Shown: piece by piece, positions 17,387-25,294 of the stretch
Numbering within the stretch: the stretch's first letter is position 1
How the letters are laid out: each line of letters begins with the position of its first letter
Assembly: GCF_001905735.1 (NCBI RefSeq)
Contig: NZ_LISW01000005.1
Coordinates: forward strand, 419,426-483,425
Source: Streptomyces sp. CB01249
GTDB taxonomy: Bacteria; Actinomycetota; Actinomycetes; Streptomycetales; Streptomycetaceae
DNA length: 64,000 nucleotides
Direction: 5' to 3'
The notes under the pieces: model-generated
What the model was told of the DNA's origin: nothing
Seen by the model: only the letters and a program-made list of their open reading frames with translations
Database searches by the model: none
Program-made: the position numbers and the translations under genes

Positions 17387-17469
17387 CGGCGGCCCGGGGC
17401 GGCGGGCGCGCACCGGACGGCATCGTTGTCTTCGGGAAGGGCGACGGGAGGGGCGGTCTGCGCGGGCAT
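17383..17469 (-). CDS. 28-residue upstream ORF coupled to the flavoprotein gene
   Basis: A short ORF with an ATG preceded by GGAG at 7-nt spacing (CGGAGCTTCCGCATG). It encodes 28 residues opening MPAQTAPPVALPEDND with a single Cys near residue 20, and stops exactly at the GTG of the flavoprotein gene (GTGA). Either it is a leader that couples or regulates translation of the TTA-containing gene downstream, or it is the relic of an original N-terminus separated by a frame change. The peptide has no recognisable domain and does not match the cysteine-leader consensus. Confidence 0.5.
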   Translation of the reverse strand: MPAQTAPPVALPEDNDAVRCAPAAPGRR

Positions 17470-17678
17470 GCGGAAGCTCCGTGGATGCGGCGGTCGAACA
17501 CGGGGCGCACCCTCGGCACGGAGAACAGCAGCGTGGAACACACGACGGACGGGCCCCTCAGCCCGGTCCTCCTCCGAAGGGAAGCGCTGTCCACGCCGCA
17601 CTGTCAAGCCTGTCCACACTGTGAGCAGCGCGTCTCAGGGCGGTTGACGGGCTATCGGATGCCTGTTCCACTGGGGCC

Positions 17679-17750
17679 ATGCAATCGCAGCAGTGGCTGG
17701 TCAAGCGCTCCCACATCGACTTCGGTCGCGTGTGGTCCTGTTCCTGTTGA
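17679..17750 (+). CDS. Putative cysteine-sensing leader peptide, orphan
   Basis: A 23-residue ORF whose core LVKRSHIDFGRVWSCSC matches the actinobacterial leader-peptide pattern (L-x-x-R-x-H-[IV]-D-[LF]-x-R-V-x-S-x-x-C) found before sulfur-metabolism operons. Two of its last three sense codons are TGT cysteine codons, followed by TGA. A TTGACG hexamer lies about 35 nt upstream. No plus-strand gene follows for 1.7 kb: the hairpin at 17862-17893 and the convergent DUF5685 gene come next. On the other side, the divergent flavin-monooxygenase operon is the obvious sulfur-type partner but runs the opposite way. It may be detached from its operon by a rearrangement. Confidence 0.6.
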   Translation: MQSQQWLVKRSHIDFGRVWSCSC

Positions 17751-17861
17751 GCCGACGCCCTGCTCCAAGCCGCCTGCCCGCTCGCGCCGTGACCGGTGTC
17801 CGAGCCCCTGTCCAGGCGCGCCCTCGTACGTCCGGCACAGCAGCACACCCTCCCCTCGCTC

Positions 17862-17893
17862 CGTCCCGCTCCGCCATGCCGCGGAGCGGGACG
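17862..17893. terminator. 12-bp hairpin, probable bidirectional terminator
   Basis: Arms 17862-17873 and 17882-17893 pair perfectly. It lies 17 nt downstream of the DUF5685 stop (minus strand) and about 110 nt downstream of the leader peptide (plus strand), so it could end both transcripts. Confidence 0.6.
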
Positions 17894-17909
17894 TACAGCT
17901 GACGCCGCT

Positions 17910-19148
17910 TCAGCAGTCGCACCCGCAGTCACAGCCATCACAGCCGTCACAGCAGCTGCAACAGTCGCAGCAGTTGCTGCACGCATCGCAGCCGTCGCAG
18001 CAGTCCCCGCAGTCGCACTGGCTGCACAGCCCCTCTCGCCGCTGACGCGACCAGGGGTCCTCGAAGGTGCCGCAGCACATCTGGCAGGTGCAGGCGAGCC
18101 CGGCCCACACCAGGCAGCCCATGACGAGCCCGCGCCGGTCGCGCGGCGGCTCGGGCGGCCGGGGCCCGGAGGGTCCGCCCGGTCCCGTGGGCGCGTACGG
18201 ATTGCCCGGCGGCGGCCCGAAGGAGCACGCGGGCCCCGTTCCTGACGGTTCGCCGGATACGGTCAGCAGCCCGCCGGACCGGTGGGAGCAGACGTCCGTG
18301 GCGAAGGCCCGGTCCACCGAGCGCCGCAGCTCGTGGGTCAGCAGCACATGGGCGAGCCTGCCGTCGGTGAACTCCGCGTCCGACAGCGCCAGCCGTACGC
18401 CCTTCAGCGCGTCGTCGGCCAGCCGCCGGGCCTCGGCGCGCGAGGTGCCGGTCGCGGTGAGCGGGTTCCAGGCACCCGCCGCGGCGTCGGCGTCCTGGTC
18501 CTCCACGGCGTCCAGCAGGTGCGCGAGGCGCCCGAAGAGGCGTCCGGCCTCGGCGAGCGGTTCGGCGTTCTCCGGCCTGCCCGCGAGGACGGCGGTGTGC
18601 GCGAAGGCCGCGGCGGTGGCGGTCTCGGTGGGTTCGGTGACCGTCAGCAGCGGGGTGCCGGGTCCGGCGAGGAGTTCGATGCCGGTCTGCCGGTCGACGG
18701 CGTCGACCAGGACCGCGGTGTCGAAGCCGAGCTGCGCGCCGGTGCGCGCCCCGGCCCGGTCCCAGCTCGCCGCGACCTTGCGGGCCGCCGCGGCGACCGG
18801 GCGCCGGGCCAACAGGCCGTCCCGGTCGGCGACGTGGTCCCGCACCTTCGCCGAGGCGAGCACCAGCGAGACGGCGGCGGCCAGCCGGGCACCCTCGCCG
18901 CGCGCGACGGGCGCGGTGCGCATGGAGCGCAGCGGGCAGGGCCCGGCCGTGCGGCGCTGCCCGGGGGTGCGTTCGGCCTGAGCCTCCGTCAGGACCGAGA
19001 CGATCAGGCCGTCGTAGTTGGTGACGACCCGGGCGAACTGCCCGTGGTCGGAGCGGAGCGCCAGACAGAGCCCGCAGAGATGGGCCATCCACTCGGTCTT
19101 GAGCCTCTCGGAGAGGCGATGCGTACAGGGCCTGACTATTCCGAACAC
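17910..19148 (-). CDS. DUF5685 family protein with a cysteine-rich tail
   Basis: A 412-residue protein. The N-terminal ~310 residues match the DUF5685 pattern: MFGIVRPCTHRL, the CGLCLALR motif with two Cys, NYDGLIVSVLTEAQ, then helical repeats with ASWDRAGARTGAQLGFDTAVL and LGRLFGRLAHLLDAVEDQDADAAAGAWNPL-type segments rich in acidic residues. This arrangement recalls helical prenyl-transfer-like folds, but no activity is established. After a Pro/Gly linker (about 310-340) the last 69 residues hold 23 cysteines, mostly as CDGC, CCDC and CDCGCDC. Metal binding or a zinc/iron store is inferred from this. GTG start with GGGGGA upstream. It reads toward the orphan leader peptide and is not obviously in an operon. 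Confidence 0.85.
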   Translation of the reverse strand: MFGIVRPCTHRLSERLKTEWMAHLCGLCLALRSDHGQFARVVTNYDGLIVSVLTEAQAERTPGQRRTAGPCPLRSMRTAPVARGEGARLAAAVSLVLASAKVRDHVADRDGLLARRPVAAAARKVAASWDRAGARTGAQLGFDTAVLVDAVDRQTGIELLAGPGTPLLTVTEPTETATAAAFAHTAVLAGRPENAEPLAEAGRLFGRLAHLLDAVEDQDADAAAGAWNPLTATGTSRAEARRLADDALKGVRLALSDAEFTDGRLAHVLLTHELRRSVDRAFATDVCSHRSGGLLTVSGEPSGTGPACSFGPPPGNPYAPTGPGGPSGPRPPEPPRDRRGLVMGCLVWAGLACTCQMCCGTFEDPWSRQRREGLCSQCDCGDCCDGCDACSNCCDCCSCCDGCDGCDCGCDC

Positions 19149-19453
19149 GGCCGTCCCCCGGTTTTCGTTCGCGTGTGTGCCGCGCTCGGGCGCGGATGCG
19201 ACGGCATCGTATCGAGCGGCCCGTTCACCCGTACGTCCCCCATGTCACCCGTACGGCCCGGACTTCATATTTTCTTTCTTCAGGCCCCCTTACCCGTACG
19301 AAGCCTGACGAATCGCCACATCCTCTGCACCAGTACCGTCACGAATGCCCTGCGCGCCGCCTATCCCCTTGGCGCACGATCCGCATCATGGACGACCATA
19401 GGGATACGAAAGAGATGCGGAACACCAAGGAACCGCGGTGAGAGGAGGCGTCC

Positions 19454-19897
19454 ATGGGATCGGTGCGCAAGGCGAGTGCCTGGCTGGGCCTCGTAGAGGA
19501 CAACGACGAGCGGTACTACGACGACGACGAGTACGCCGAGGGTGCACGGACCGGTACCGGTCAGGCGTGGGTGACCGATCCCCGGGTGCGGGTGGCCTCC
19601 GAGACCGCCGAGGAGACGGGCCGCCGGATCGCCACCGTGACGCCGGACAGCTTCCGGGACGCCCGCGCCATCGGCGAGCTCTTCCGGGACGGCGTCCCGG
19701 TGATCATGAACCTCACGTCCATGGACTCCGCCGACGCCAAGCGCGTGGTGGACTTCGCCGCGGGCCTGATCTTCGGACTGCGCGGGTCGATCGACCGCGT
19801 CGCCACCCGCGTCTTCCTGCTGACCCCCGCCGACACCCAGGTGATGAACGGCGAAGCCGCCGGCCGGCCGGCCGACGGCTTCTTCAACCAGAGCTGA
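19454..19897 (+). CDS. sflA: SepF-like cell division protein (SflA type)
   Basis: A 147-residue member of the SepF family, which tethers FtsZ to the membrane. The N-terminus (MGSVRKASAWLGLVEDNDE) is an amphipathic membrane-targeting helix, followed by an acidic Tyr/Asp linker. The SepF core spans about residues 55-135: TVTPDSFRDARAIGELFRDGVPVIMNLTSMDSADAKRVVDFAAGLIFGLRGSIDRVATRVFLLTP. Streptomycetes carry a main SepF next to ftsZ plus two paralogues, SflA and SflB, that influence sporulation septation and cell shape. The gene stands alone, away from the dcw cluster, and its size and sequence fit SflA; this assignment is from memory. GAGGAGG precedes the ATG at 5-nt spacing. Confidence 0.88.
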   Translation: MGSVRKASAWLGLVEDNDERYYDDDEYAEGARTGTGQAWVTDPRVRVASETAEETGRRIATVTPDSFRDARAIGELFRDGVPVIMNLTSMDSADAKRVVDFAAGLIFGLRGSIDRVATRVFLLTPADTQVMNGEAAGRPADGFFNQS

Positions 19898-19912
19898 CCG
19901 CCCTGCGGGCGC

Positions 19913-21124
19913 TCATCGGAACGCGTCCAGGCCGGTGAGCGCCTTCCCCAGGACCAGCTGGTGCATCTCCACGGTCCCCTCGTAGGTGAGGACCGACTCC
20001 AGATTGGTCGCGTGCCGCATCACCGGGTACTCCAGCGAGATCCCGTTGGCACCGAGGATCGTGCGCGAGGTGCGGCAGATCTCGATGGCCTCCCGCACGT
20101 TGTTCAGCTTTCCGAAACTGACCTGCTCGGGACGGAGCCGCCCCGCGTCCATCCGCTGCCCGAGGTGGTGGGCGAGCAGGATGCCCTTGTGCAGCTCGAC
20201 GGCCATGTCGGCCAGCTTGGCCTGGGTGAGCTGGAAGCCGCCGATCGGCTTCCCGAACTGCTCCCGGGTGCGCGCGTAGTCGACGGCCGCCTCGAAGCTG
20301 GACCGGGCCGCGCCCATGGCGCCCCAGACGATGCCGTAGCGGGCGTGGCTCAGACAGCTGAGCGGGCCGCGCAGTCCGGTGACCCCGGGCAGGACGGCGT
20401 CGGCGGGCAGCCGCACCTCGTCCAGGATCAGTTCGCTGGTGACCGAGGCGCGCAGCGACCACTTGTGCCGGATCTCTGGCGCGGAGAAGCCCGGCGCGTC
20501 GGTCGGGACGACGAAGCCCCGGATGCCGGTGCCGGCCGTCCCCTCGTCGGTCTGCGCCCAGACGACCGCGACCCCGGCGACCGAGCCGTTGGTGATCCAC
20601 ATCTTGCGGCCGCTGAGCACCCAGTCCTCGCCGTCGCGCTTGGCGTACGTGCGCATGGCGGCCGGGTCCGATCCGTGGTCGGGCTCGGTGAGGCCGAAGC
20701 AGCCGATGGTCTCGCCCGCCGCCATGCCCGGCAGCCACCGCTGCTTCTGCTCCTCGGAGCCGTAGCGGTGGATCGCGTACATGGCGAGGGAGCCCTGTAC
20801 GGAGACGAGCGAGCGGATGCCGGAGTCGGCCGCCTCCAGCTCCAGACAGGCCAGTCCGTACTGGACGGCCGTCGCGCCGGCGCAGCCGTAGCCCTGGAGG
20901 GACATGCCGAGCGCGCCGAGGGCGCCCAGTTCGCGGGCCAGCTCGCGGATGCCGGGCAGCTCGCCGTTCTCGTACCACTCGGCGATGTGCGGCAGGACGC
21001 GGTCGGCGGCCCAGGTGCGGACGGTGTCGCGGATCGCGAGGTCCTCGGGGCTCAGCAGGTCGTCGATGCCGATCGGGTCGCGGGGGTCGAAGGGCGGGAG
21101 CTTCGAGGTGGGGGCGGTGGACAT
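19913..21124 (-). CDS. Acyl-CoA dehydrogenase, glutaryl-CoA dehydrogenase-like
   Basis: A 403-residue FAD enzyme that oxidises an acyl-CoA at the alpha-beta bond. N-terminal helices (DLLSPEDLAIRDTVRTWAADRVLPHIAEWYENGELP), the FAD/substrate segment IGCFGLTEPDHGSDPAAMRTYAKRDGEDWVLSGRKMWITNG, the middle beta domain, and the C-terminal helical domain with ARTREQFGKPIGGFQLTQAKLADM and the catalytic-base region VLTYEGTVEMHQLVLGKALTG are all present. The TYEGT Glu position matches glutaryl- and isovaleryl-type enzymes. The gene is preceded by a palindrome (21154-21170) that could be an operator. It follows the MFS exporter gene on the same strand, 40 nt after its stop. Confidence 0.92.
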   Translation of the reverse strand: MSTAPTSKLPPFDPRDPIGIDDLLSPEDLAIRDTVRTWAADRVLPHIAEWYENGELPGIRELARELGALGALGMSLQGYGCAGATAVQYGLACLELEAADSGIRSLVSVQGSLAMYAIHRYGSEEQKQRWLPGMAAGETIGCFGLTEPDHGSDPAAMRTYAKRDGEDWVLSGRKMWITNGSVAGVAVVWAQTDEGTAGTGIRGFVVPTDAPGFSAPEIRHKWSLRASVTSELILDEVRLPADAVLPGVTGLRGPLSCLSHARYGIVWGAMGAARSSFEAAVDYARTREQFGKPIGGFQLTQAKLADMAVELHKGILLAHHLGQRMDAGRLRPEQVSFGKLNNVREAIEICRTSRTILGANGISLEYPVMRHATNLESVLTYEGTVEMHQLVLGKALTGLDAFR

Positions 21125-21153
21125 GAGGGTGTGCCTCCGGCGGGGTGCGCGAA

Positions 21154-21170
21154 AACTAGCAGCGTTAGTT
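21154..21170 (-). promoter_or_regulatory. Candidate operator for the acyl-CoA dehydrogenase gene
   Basis: AACTAGCAGCGTTAGTT on the plus strand: 7-nt arms matching at six positions around AGC, 30 nt upstream of the dehydrogenase start. Such AACTAAC-type palindromes are typical of TetR-family regulators of fatty-acid genes, but no TetR gene is adjacent. It overlaps the last codons of the MFS gene. Confidence 0.4.
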
Positions 21171-22889
21171 ACGGTGCCTTGCCGACGTTACGACCCGGTG
21201 TGCGGGACGTCCAGAGTGTCCGGGGCCCGCACCGCCCGGCCGGCGCCGCCCGGGCACCCGGGGCGGCGCGTCGAGCCGGTCCGCGGCCTCGCTCGGCGGC
21301 GCGTCGCCGAGCCGCTCCACCGGCTCCCGGGGCTCGCAGAGCTTCGGGGCGCACTCCATCACCCGGGGCAGCCGCAGCGCGGCCAGCGCCCCGAGGAGCA
21401 GGAGCCCCGCGCTGACCAGCAGCGTCACATGCAGCCCGTCGATGAAGGCGTCCCGGGCCGTGGCGCGCAGGACGGCGCCCAGCGGCCCGCCCAGCGCCGC
21501 GGCCTCCTGGTACGCCTCGCCGAGCGAGTGCCCGGCCCCGGCGGCCGCGGAGGCGGGGACGCCGTCGGCGCGCAGCCCCGCGAGGCCGGGCGTATAGGCG
21601 GCGTTCATCACGCTGCCGAGGAGCGCTATCCCCATCCCGGCGCCCAGCTGGTAGGAGGTCTCCCCGATCGCGGCCGCCCCGCCCGCCCGGTCGGCGGGGG
21701 CCTCGCTGAGCATCGACTCGTACGCGCCGAACAGCGTGGACTGGAGGCCGAAGCCGAGGGCCACGAAGGCGACGGCCAGCAGGACGGGCCGGTCGTCGCG
21801 GCCCATCACGGTCAGGGTCAGCACCGAGGCGGCCGTCAGGACGAAGCCCCAGCCGACCATCCGGCGCGGCCCGAACCGGCGCAGCGTGTGGGAGCCGGTG
21901 GCGCCCGCGGCCATCGCGGCGAAGGTGAGCGGCAGCAGCCGGAGGCCGGTCTCCAGGGGGCTGAGGCCCAGGACGAGCTGGAGGTACTGGACGGCGACGA
22001 GCTCCAGGCCGACCAGGGCGAGCATGGCCAGGACGATGCAGCCGACGGCGGTCGAGAAGGCGGGCCGGGTGAACATGCCGATGTCGATCAGCGGGTGGGT
22101 GCGCCGTTTCTGGCGGCGCACGAAGGCGGCGAGCAGGGCGGCCCCGAGCAGCAGCGGCACCAGGGTCGCGAGGTCGGCCAAGCCCTCGCCGGTGCCGGCC
22201 CGCTTCACTCCGAGGACCACGCCGAGCACCCCGGCGGCGGCCATCAGCGCGCCGAGCACGTCCCAGGGTCCGTCGTCGTTGCCCCGGGACTCGGGGAGCA
22301 GCAGCCGGCCGACCGGGAGGATCAGGGCCATCAGCGGGATGTTGATCAGGAAGACCGAGCCCCACCAGTAGTGCTCGACCAGGAAGCCGCCGATGACCGG
22401 CCCGGTGGCGGCGCCGACGGCGGCCACGGCGGACCAGACGCCGATCGCCACGGCCCGTTCGCGCCGGTCGGGGAAGACCTGGCGCAGGATCGAGAGGGTG
22501 GCGGGCATGATCATCGCCCCGCCGACGCCGAGCAGCGCCCGCGCCGCGATGAGCACGCCCGCGCTGTCGGCCAGCGCGGCGACGGCCGAGGCGACGCCGA
22601 AGAGGGCGTAACCGAGCAGCAGGACGCGGCGGCGGCCGACCCGGTCGCCGAGGGTGCCGAAGAGGATCAGCAGCGAGGCGCAGACGAGCGGGTAGGCGTC
22701 CACGATCCACAGCAGACCGGCGGCGCTGGGCCGCAGGTCCTCGGTGACGGCGGGGACGGCCACGTGCAGCACGGTCGCGTCGAGCGCGACGAGCAGCAGG
22801 CTGAGGCAGAGGACGACCAGGACGACCCAGCGGTTGGCACCGTCGGCGGCTGCGCGCAGGCGGATTCGGGCGTTGGGCGTCCCGGTCAT
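21165..22889 (-). CDS. MFS drug exporter, DHA2 (14-helix) family
   Basis: A 574-residue proton-coupled efflux transporter. About 14 hydrophobic segments are visible from WVVLVVLCLSLLLVALDATVLHVAVP onward. Family motifs are LDATVLHVAVPAV (motif D1), LGDRVGRRRVLLLGYALFGVASAVAAL (motif A), RALLGVGGAMIMPATLSIL (motif B) and GVWSAVAAVGAATGPVIGGFLVEHYWWGSVFLINIP (motif C), which places it with QacA/EmrB-type exporters. A hydrophilic Arg/Pro-rich tail of about 60 residues follows the last helix. The ATG has GGGAGG upstream at good spacing. The gene is divergent from the PAP2 phosphatase gene across 466 bp, and the acyl-CoA dehydrogenase gene follows 40 nt after its stop. The substrate is unknown. 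Confidence 0.92.
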   Translation of the reverse strand: MTGTPNARIRLRAAADGANRWVVLVVLCLSLLLVALDATVLHVAVPAVTEDLRPSAAGLLWIVDAYPLVCASLLILFGTLGDRVGRRRVLLLGYALFGVASAVAALADSAGVLIAARALLGVGGAMIMPATLSILRQVFPDRRERAVAIGVWSAVAAVGAATGPVIGGFLVEHYWWGSVFLINIPLMALILPVGRLLLPESRGNDDGPWDVLGALMAAAGVLGVVLGVKRAGTGEGLADLATLVPLLLGAALLAAFVRRQKRRTHPLIDIGMFTRPAFSTAVGCIVLAMLALVGLELVAVQYLQLVLGLSPLETGLRLLPLTFAAMAAGATGSHTLRRFGPRRMVGWGFVLTAASVLTLTVMGRDDRPVLLAVAFVALGFGLQSTLFGAYESMLSEAPADRAGGAAAIGETSYQLGAGMGIALLGSVMNAAYTPGLAGLRADGVPASAAAGAGHSLGEAYQEAAALGGPLGAVLRATARDAFIDGLHVTLLVSAGLLLLGALAALRLPRVMECAPKLCEPREPVERLGDAPPSEAADRLDAPPRVPGRRRPGGAGPGHSGRPAHRVVTSARHRN

Positions 22890-23355
22890 GCATCTACCTC
22901 CCAGATGGTTCCCTCGCTCTCGGCGGGCCCACGGGACGCGATGTCCGGGCCCGGCGTCGACGGGCGAGTGATCCGTCAGCGTACGCGAGTTCGGCCGGGC
23001 CACACGTGGTCCATCTCATACCGCCCGACCCGGTGGAGTGTGGCGTACGCCACTGCGCGGGCCGCCCGGCGGGGGCCGTAGACCCCCCGCCCGAAGCCGT
23101 ACGGTAACCGGACTGACACCCTCCGTTCCGTTCCGCCGCACCGTGGATAAACACACTTCGGGATCCCCGGAATTCTTCGCAGGCGTCAGCGGATTACTTG
23201 TCGAACAGGAATCGCATAACAGGCCGAAAAGAATAGGGGAGTTATTCAGACTCCCTGGAAAAACCCGGCGGCTGAGACATACTCCACATCACATCGTCAT
23301 CACAAAGCGCCCGGATCGACAGGCGCGCCCACTCACTCGCTGTAACGTCGATTGG
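22890..23355. other. 466-bp divergent intergenic region
   Basis: It lies between the MFS gene (leftward) and the PAP2 gene (rightward). The first part is GC-rich. About 23140-23310 is unusually A/T-rich for this genome and should hold the PAP2 promoter. I see no coding pattern, long inverted repeat or RNA gene in it. Confidence 0.6.
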
Positions 23356-24381
23356 GTGCGTACCGACTTCTTCGCCCGGCTGGACCGGGAGCCGGAACCG
23401 CCGAAGATAGAGACACCGCGGATGAGCCGTCACCGCATCGCTCTCTTCGGCGGGACGTTGGCGTTCTATCTGGCCATCGTCGTTGCCGTGCTCATGTCGT
23501 CCTGGCTGGTGGCTCTGGACTGGAAGGTCATGCTCTTCCGGCCCTACCAGCAGTGGCCCGAAATCCACGCCGCCCTCGACTACTACGTGGTCCTCGGTCA
23601 GCGCGGGCCCACCGCGGTCATGGTCGCCTGCTGGCTCGGCTGGCGCTCCTGGCGGCAGCACACCCTGCGTCCGCTGCTGACGCTCGGCGCCTCGCTGCTG
23701 CTGCTCAACCTGACGGTGGGCGCGGTCAAGATCGGCCTCGGCCGGCTCGGCCCGCACTACGCGACCAGGATCGGATCGGCCGAGCTCTTCGCCGGCGGCG
23801 ATATATTTCCCTCCGGCCACACCGCCAACGCCGTCGTGACCTGGGGAATCCTCGCCTACCTGGCCGCCACCCCGCGGGCCAGGCGCTATCTGTCGGCCAT
23901 GTCCGCGATCGTCTCGCTCGGCGTCGGACTGACGACGGTCTACCTCGGTACGCACTGGCTGAGCGACGTGCTCCTCGGCTGGGCGGCGGGCCTGCTGATC
24001 CTGCTCGGCCTGCCCTGGGTGGAGCCGCTGATCACCCGCGCCGAGGACTGGATCTTCGCCGCCCGTGCCCGGCTGGGCGCCCCCGGCAGCCGTCCCGCGG
24101 CCCCGGTGCCCGCCGCCGACGCCCCGGCGCCCGTACCGGCCGCACAGCCGCCCGTACAGCCGCCCGCGGAGGAGCCGGCGGCACAGAGTCCGGCGCGCGG
24201 CCAGGCGGGCCGTCCGCCCGCCGTCAACGGCCGTCCGCGCCCCCATCCCGCGCCGGCCACGGCCCACGCGGTGCGCTCGGAGCGGTCCCCGGTGACGCCG
24301 GCCGGCAGCCGGCGCCCGCCGCACGCCGACCGCGCGCCGCGCGGGGGCACGGCTCCGGCCCGGCCGGTCGCCGGCGGCTGA
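23356..24381 (+). CDS. PAP2-family membrane phosphatase
   Basis: A 341-residue integral membrane phosphatase of the PAP2/BacA-independent lipid phosphatase type. Five to six helices span residues ~28-235. The three-part active site is visible: KIGLGRLGPHY (a degenerate KX6RP), PSGHT (near residue 153) and GTHWLSDVLLG (near 198, SRX5HX3D type). Substrates in the family are phosphatidate, diacylglycerol pyrophosphate or undecaprenyl pyrophosphate. The last ~105 residues are a Pro/Ala/Arg-rich cytoplasmic or extracytoplasmic tail with no domain. The GTG start gives the VRTDFFARLDREPEPPK opening; an in-frame ATG at 23422 is an alternative. A 28-bp hairpin follows the stop immediately. Confidence 0.88.
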   Translation: MRTDFFARLDREPEPPKIETPRMSRHRIALFGGTLAFYLAIVVAVLMSSWLVALDWKVMLFRPYQQWPEIHAALDYYVVLGQRGPTAVMVACWLGWRSWRQHTLRPLLTLGASLLLLNLTVGAVKIGLGRLGPHYATRIGSAELFAGGDIFPSGHTANAVVTWGILAYLAATPRARRYLSAMSAIVSLGVGLTTVYLGTHWLSDVLLGWAAGLLILLGLPWVEPLITRAEDWIFAARARLGAPGSRPAAPVPAADAPAPVPAAQPPVQPPAEEPAAQSPARGQAGRPPAVNGRPRPHPAPATAHAVRSERSPVTPAGSRRPPHADRAPRGGTAPARPVAGG

Positions 24382-24382
24382 T

Positions 24383-24444
24383 CCCGGCATACGCGTGAGG
24401 GGCCCCGACCGGACATGGTCGGGGCCCCTCACGCGTATGCCGGG
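24383..24444. terminator. 28-bp perfect hairpin, bidirectional terminator
   Basis: Arms 24383-24410 and 24417-24444 are fully complementary around a 6-nt loop. It separates the convergent PAP2 and I78-inhibitor genes and is the longest perfect terminator stem in the window. Confidence 0.88.
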
Positions 24445-24456
24445 AGTCCGGGCGGC

Positions 24457-24672
24457 TCAGCCGGTCCAGCAGCGCCTGACGACGCCGCCGTCGACCTCGA
24501 AGTTGATCCGGCCCACCTGGAACTCCATGGTGATGACCGTGCCCGGCGGCAGGGCCCGTACGGTGGACCAGCCGTGCTCCCGGGCCCGCTGCTCGGCGGT
24601 CTCTGCGGAGAGCCCCACATACGCGCCGGTGGCGTCGTCGGGCTGGGCGGGAGGAGTCGGTATGGGTGCCAT
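24457..24672 (-). CDS. I78-family peptidase inhibitor
   Basis: A 71-residue protein matching the small I78 inhibitor family (PF11720), whose characterised members inhibit serine proteases such as subtilisin and chymotrypsin. The family core is complete: YVGLSAETAEQRAREHGWSTVRALPPGTVITMEFQVGRINFEVDGGVVRRCWTG, with the conserved Arg-Ile-Asn and the terminal Cys. No signal peptide precedes it, so it may act in the cytoplasm or leave by an unknown route. The ATG chosen leaves a short Pro-rich N-terminus; an upstream in-frame start would only add basic, low-complexity residues. A secreted streptogrisin is encoded 12 kb away but is not linked. Confidence 0.85.
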   Translation of the reverse strand: MAPIPTPPAQPDDATGAYVGLSAETAEQRAREHGWSTVRALPPGTVITMEFQVGRINFEVDGGVVRRCWTG

Positions 24673-25294
24673 GCCACCCACCGTAGGCGCCCGGGTGCGG
24701 GGGCGGTAGCGGGGGCCGCGCGCGGGCACACGGCATCCTCACGTCGCTCACCGGTCACACTTGTGTCACAGGATCCCGACACGTGTTCGCCACGACCCCC
24801 TTCACCCGAACGTGCGATTCACAACCGGACGCACAGTAATCGCACAGGCCGGTGGACGATCATCGGAAGGGCGGGAAAACGACGAGGATTTCCACCCGGG
24901 GGCGAGGCCGAATTCCCCGAGGGAAAACGTTCCGCAAGGACGGGCTTCGCCGGTAATTCACCCTCCCTTATCGCACCCTTATCTCCGGGACCGACAGGCA
25001 TACCATCGGACGGGCCCGCCCGGGGCCGCGGGACCGTATAGCGGACAACCCGGTTCCGCGCATTCCGGCACGCGGCGGGGGTACCGCCCGCTTCGCTCGT
25101 CTACCCCGCGCCCGCCCCTCCACACCCGTCCGCGCGGGCGGTTTTCTCCTCCTTTGTCGGTTGATCCCCCACCCTCCCGGCGCGCCCGGGCCCGATTCCG
25201 TACGGCTTCCCGCGTGACCCCGGCAGCGGCTCGCCCGTTGTCATCTCTGAGCCGGGAACCCCCCGGCGCACGTACCGAGTTCGAGGAGCCACCC
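24673..25294. other. 622-bp intergenic region between divergent genes
   Basis: It separates the inhibitor gene (leftward) from a conserved unknown gene (rightward). Around 24770-25000 the base composition drops well below the coding average (for example the TAATTCACC and CTTATCG stretches). That suggests promoter DNA, but no convincing -10/-35 pair or palindrome stands out. No reading frame has streptomycete third-position bias throughout. I see no RNA gene. Confidence 0.55.

Noticed and set aside
17652..17846. 64-codon minus-strand ORF opposite the leader peptide
   Set aside because: Gly/Arg-rich with no ribosome-binding site or conserved feature, and it is antisense to the better-supported plus-strand leader peptide.
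19388..19441. 17-codon ORF (opening MDDHRDTKEMRNTKE) just before the sflA ribosome-binding site
   Set aside because: It ends next to the GAGGAGG of sflA, but it has no clear Shine-Dalgarno of its own and too little sequence to test. It may be part of the leader.
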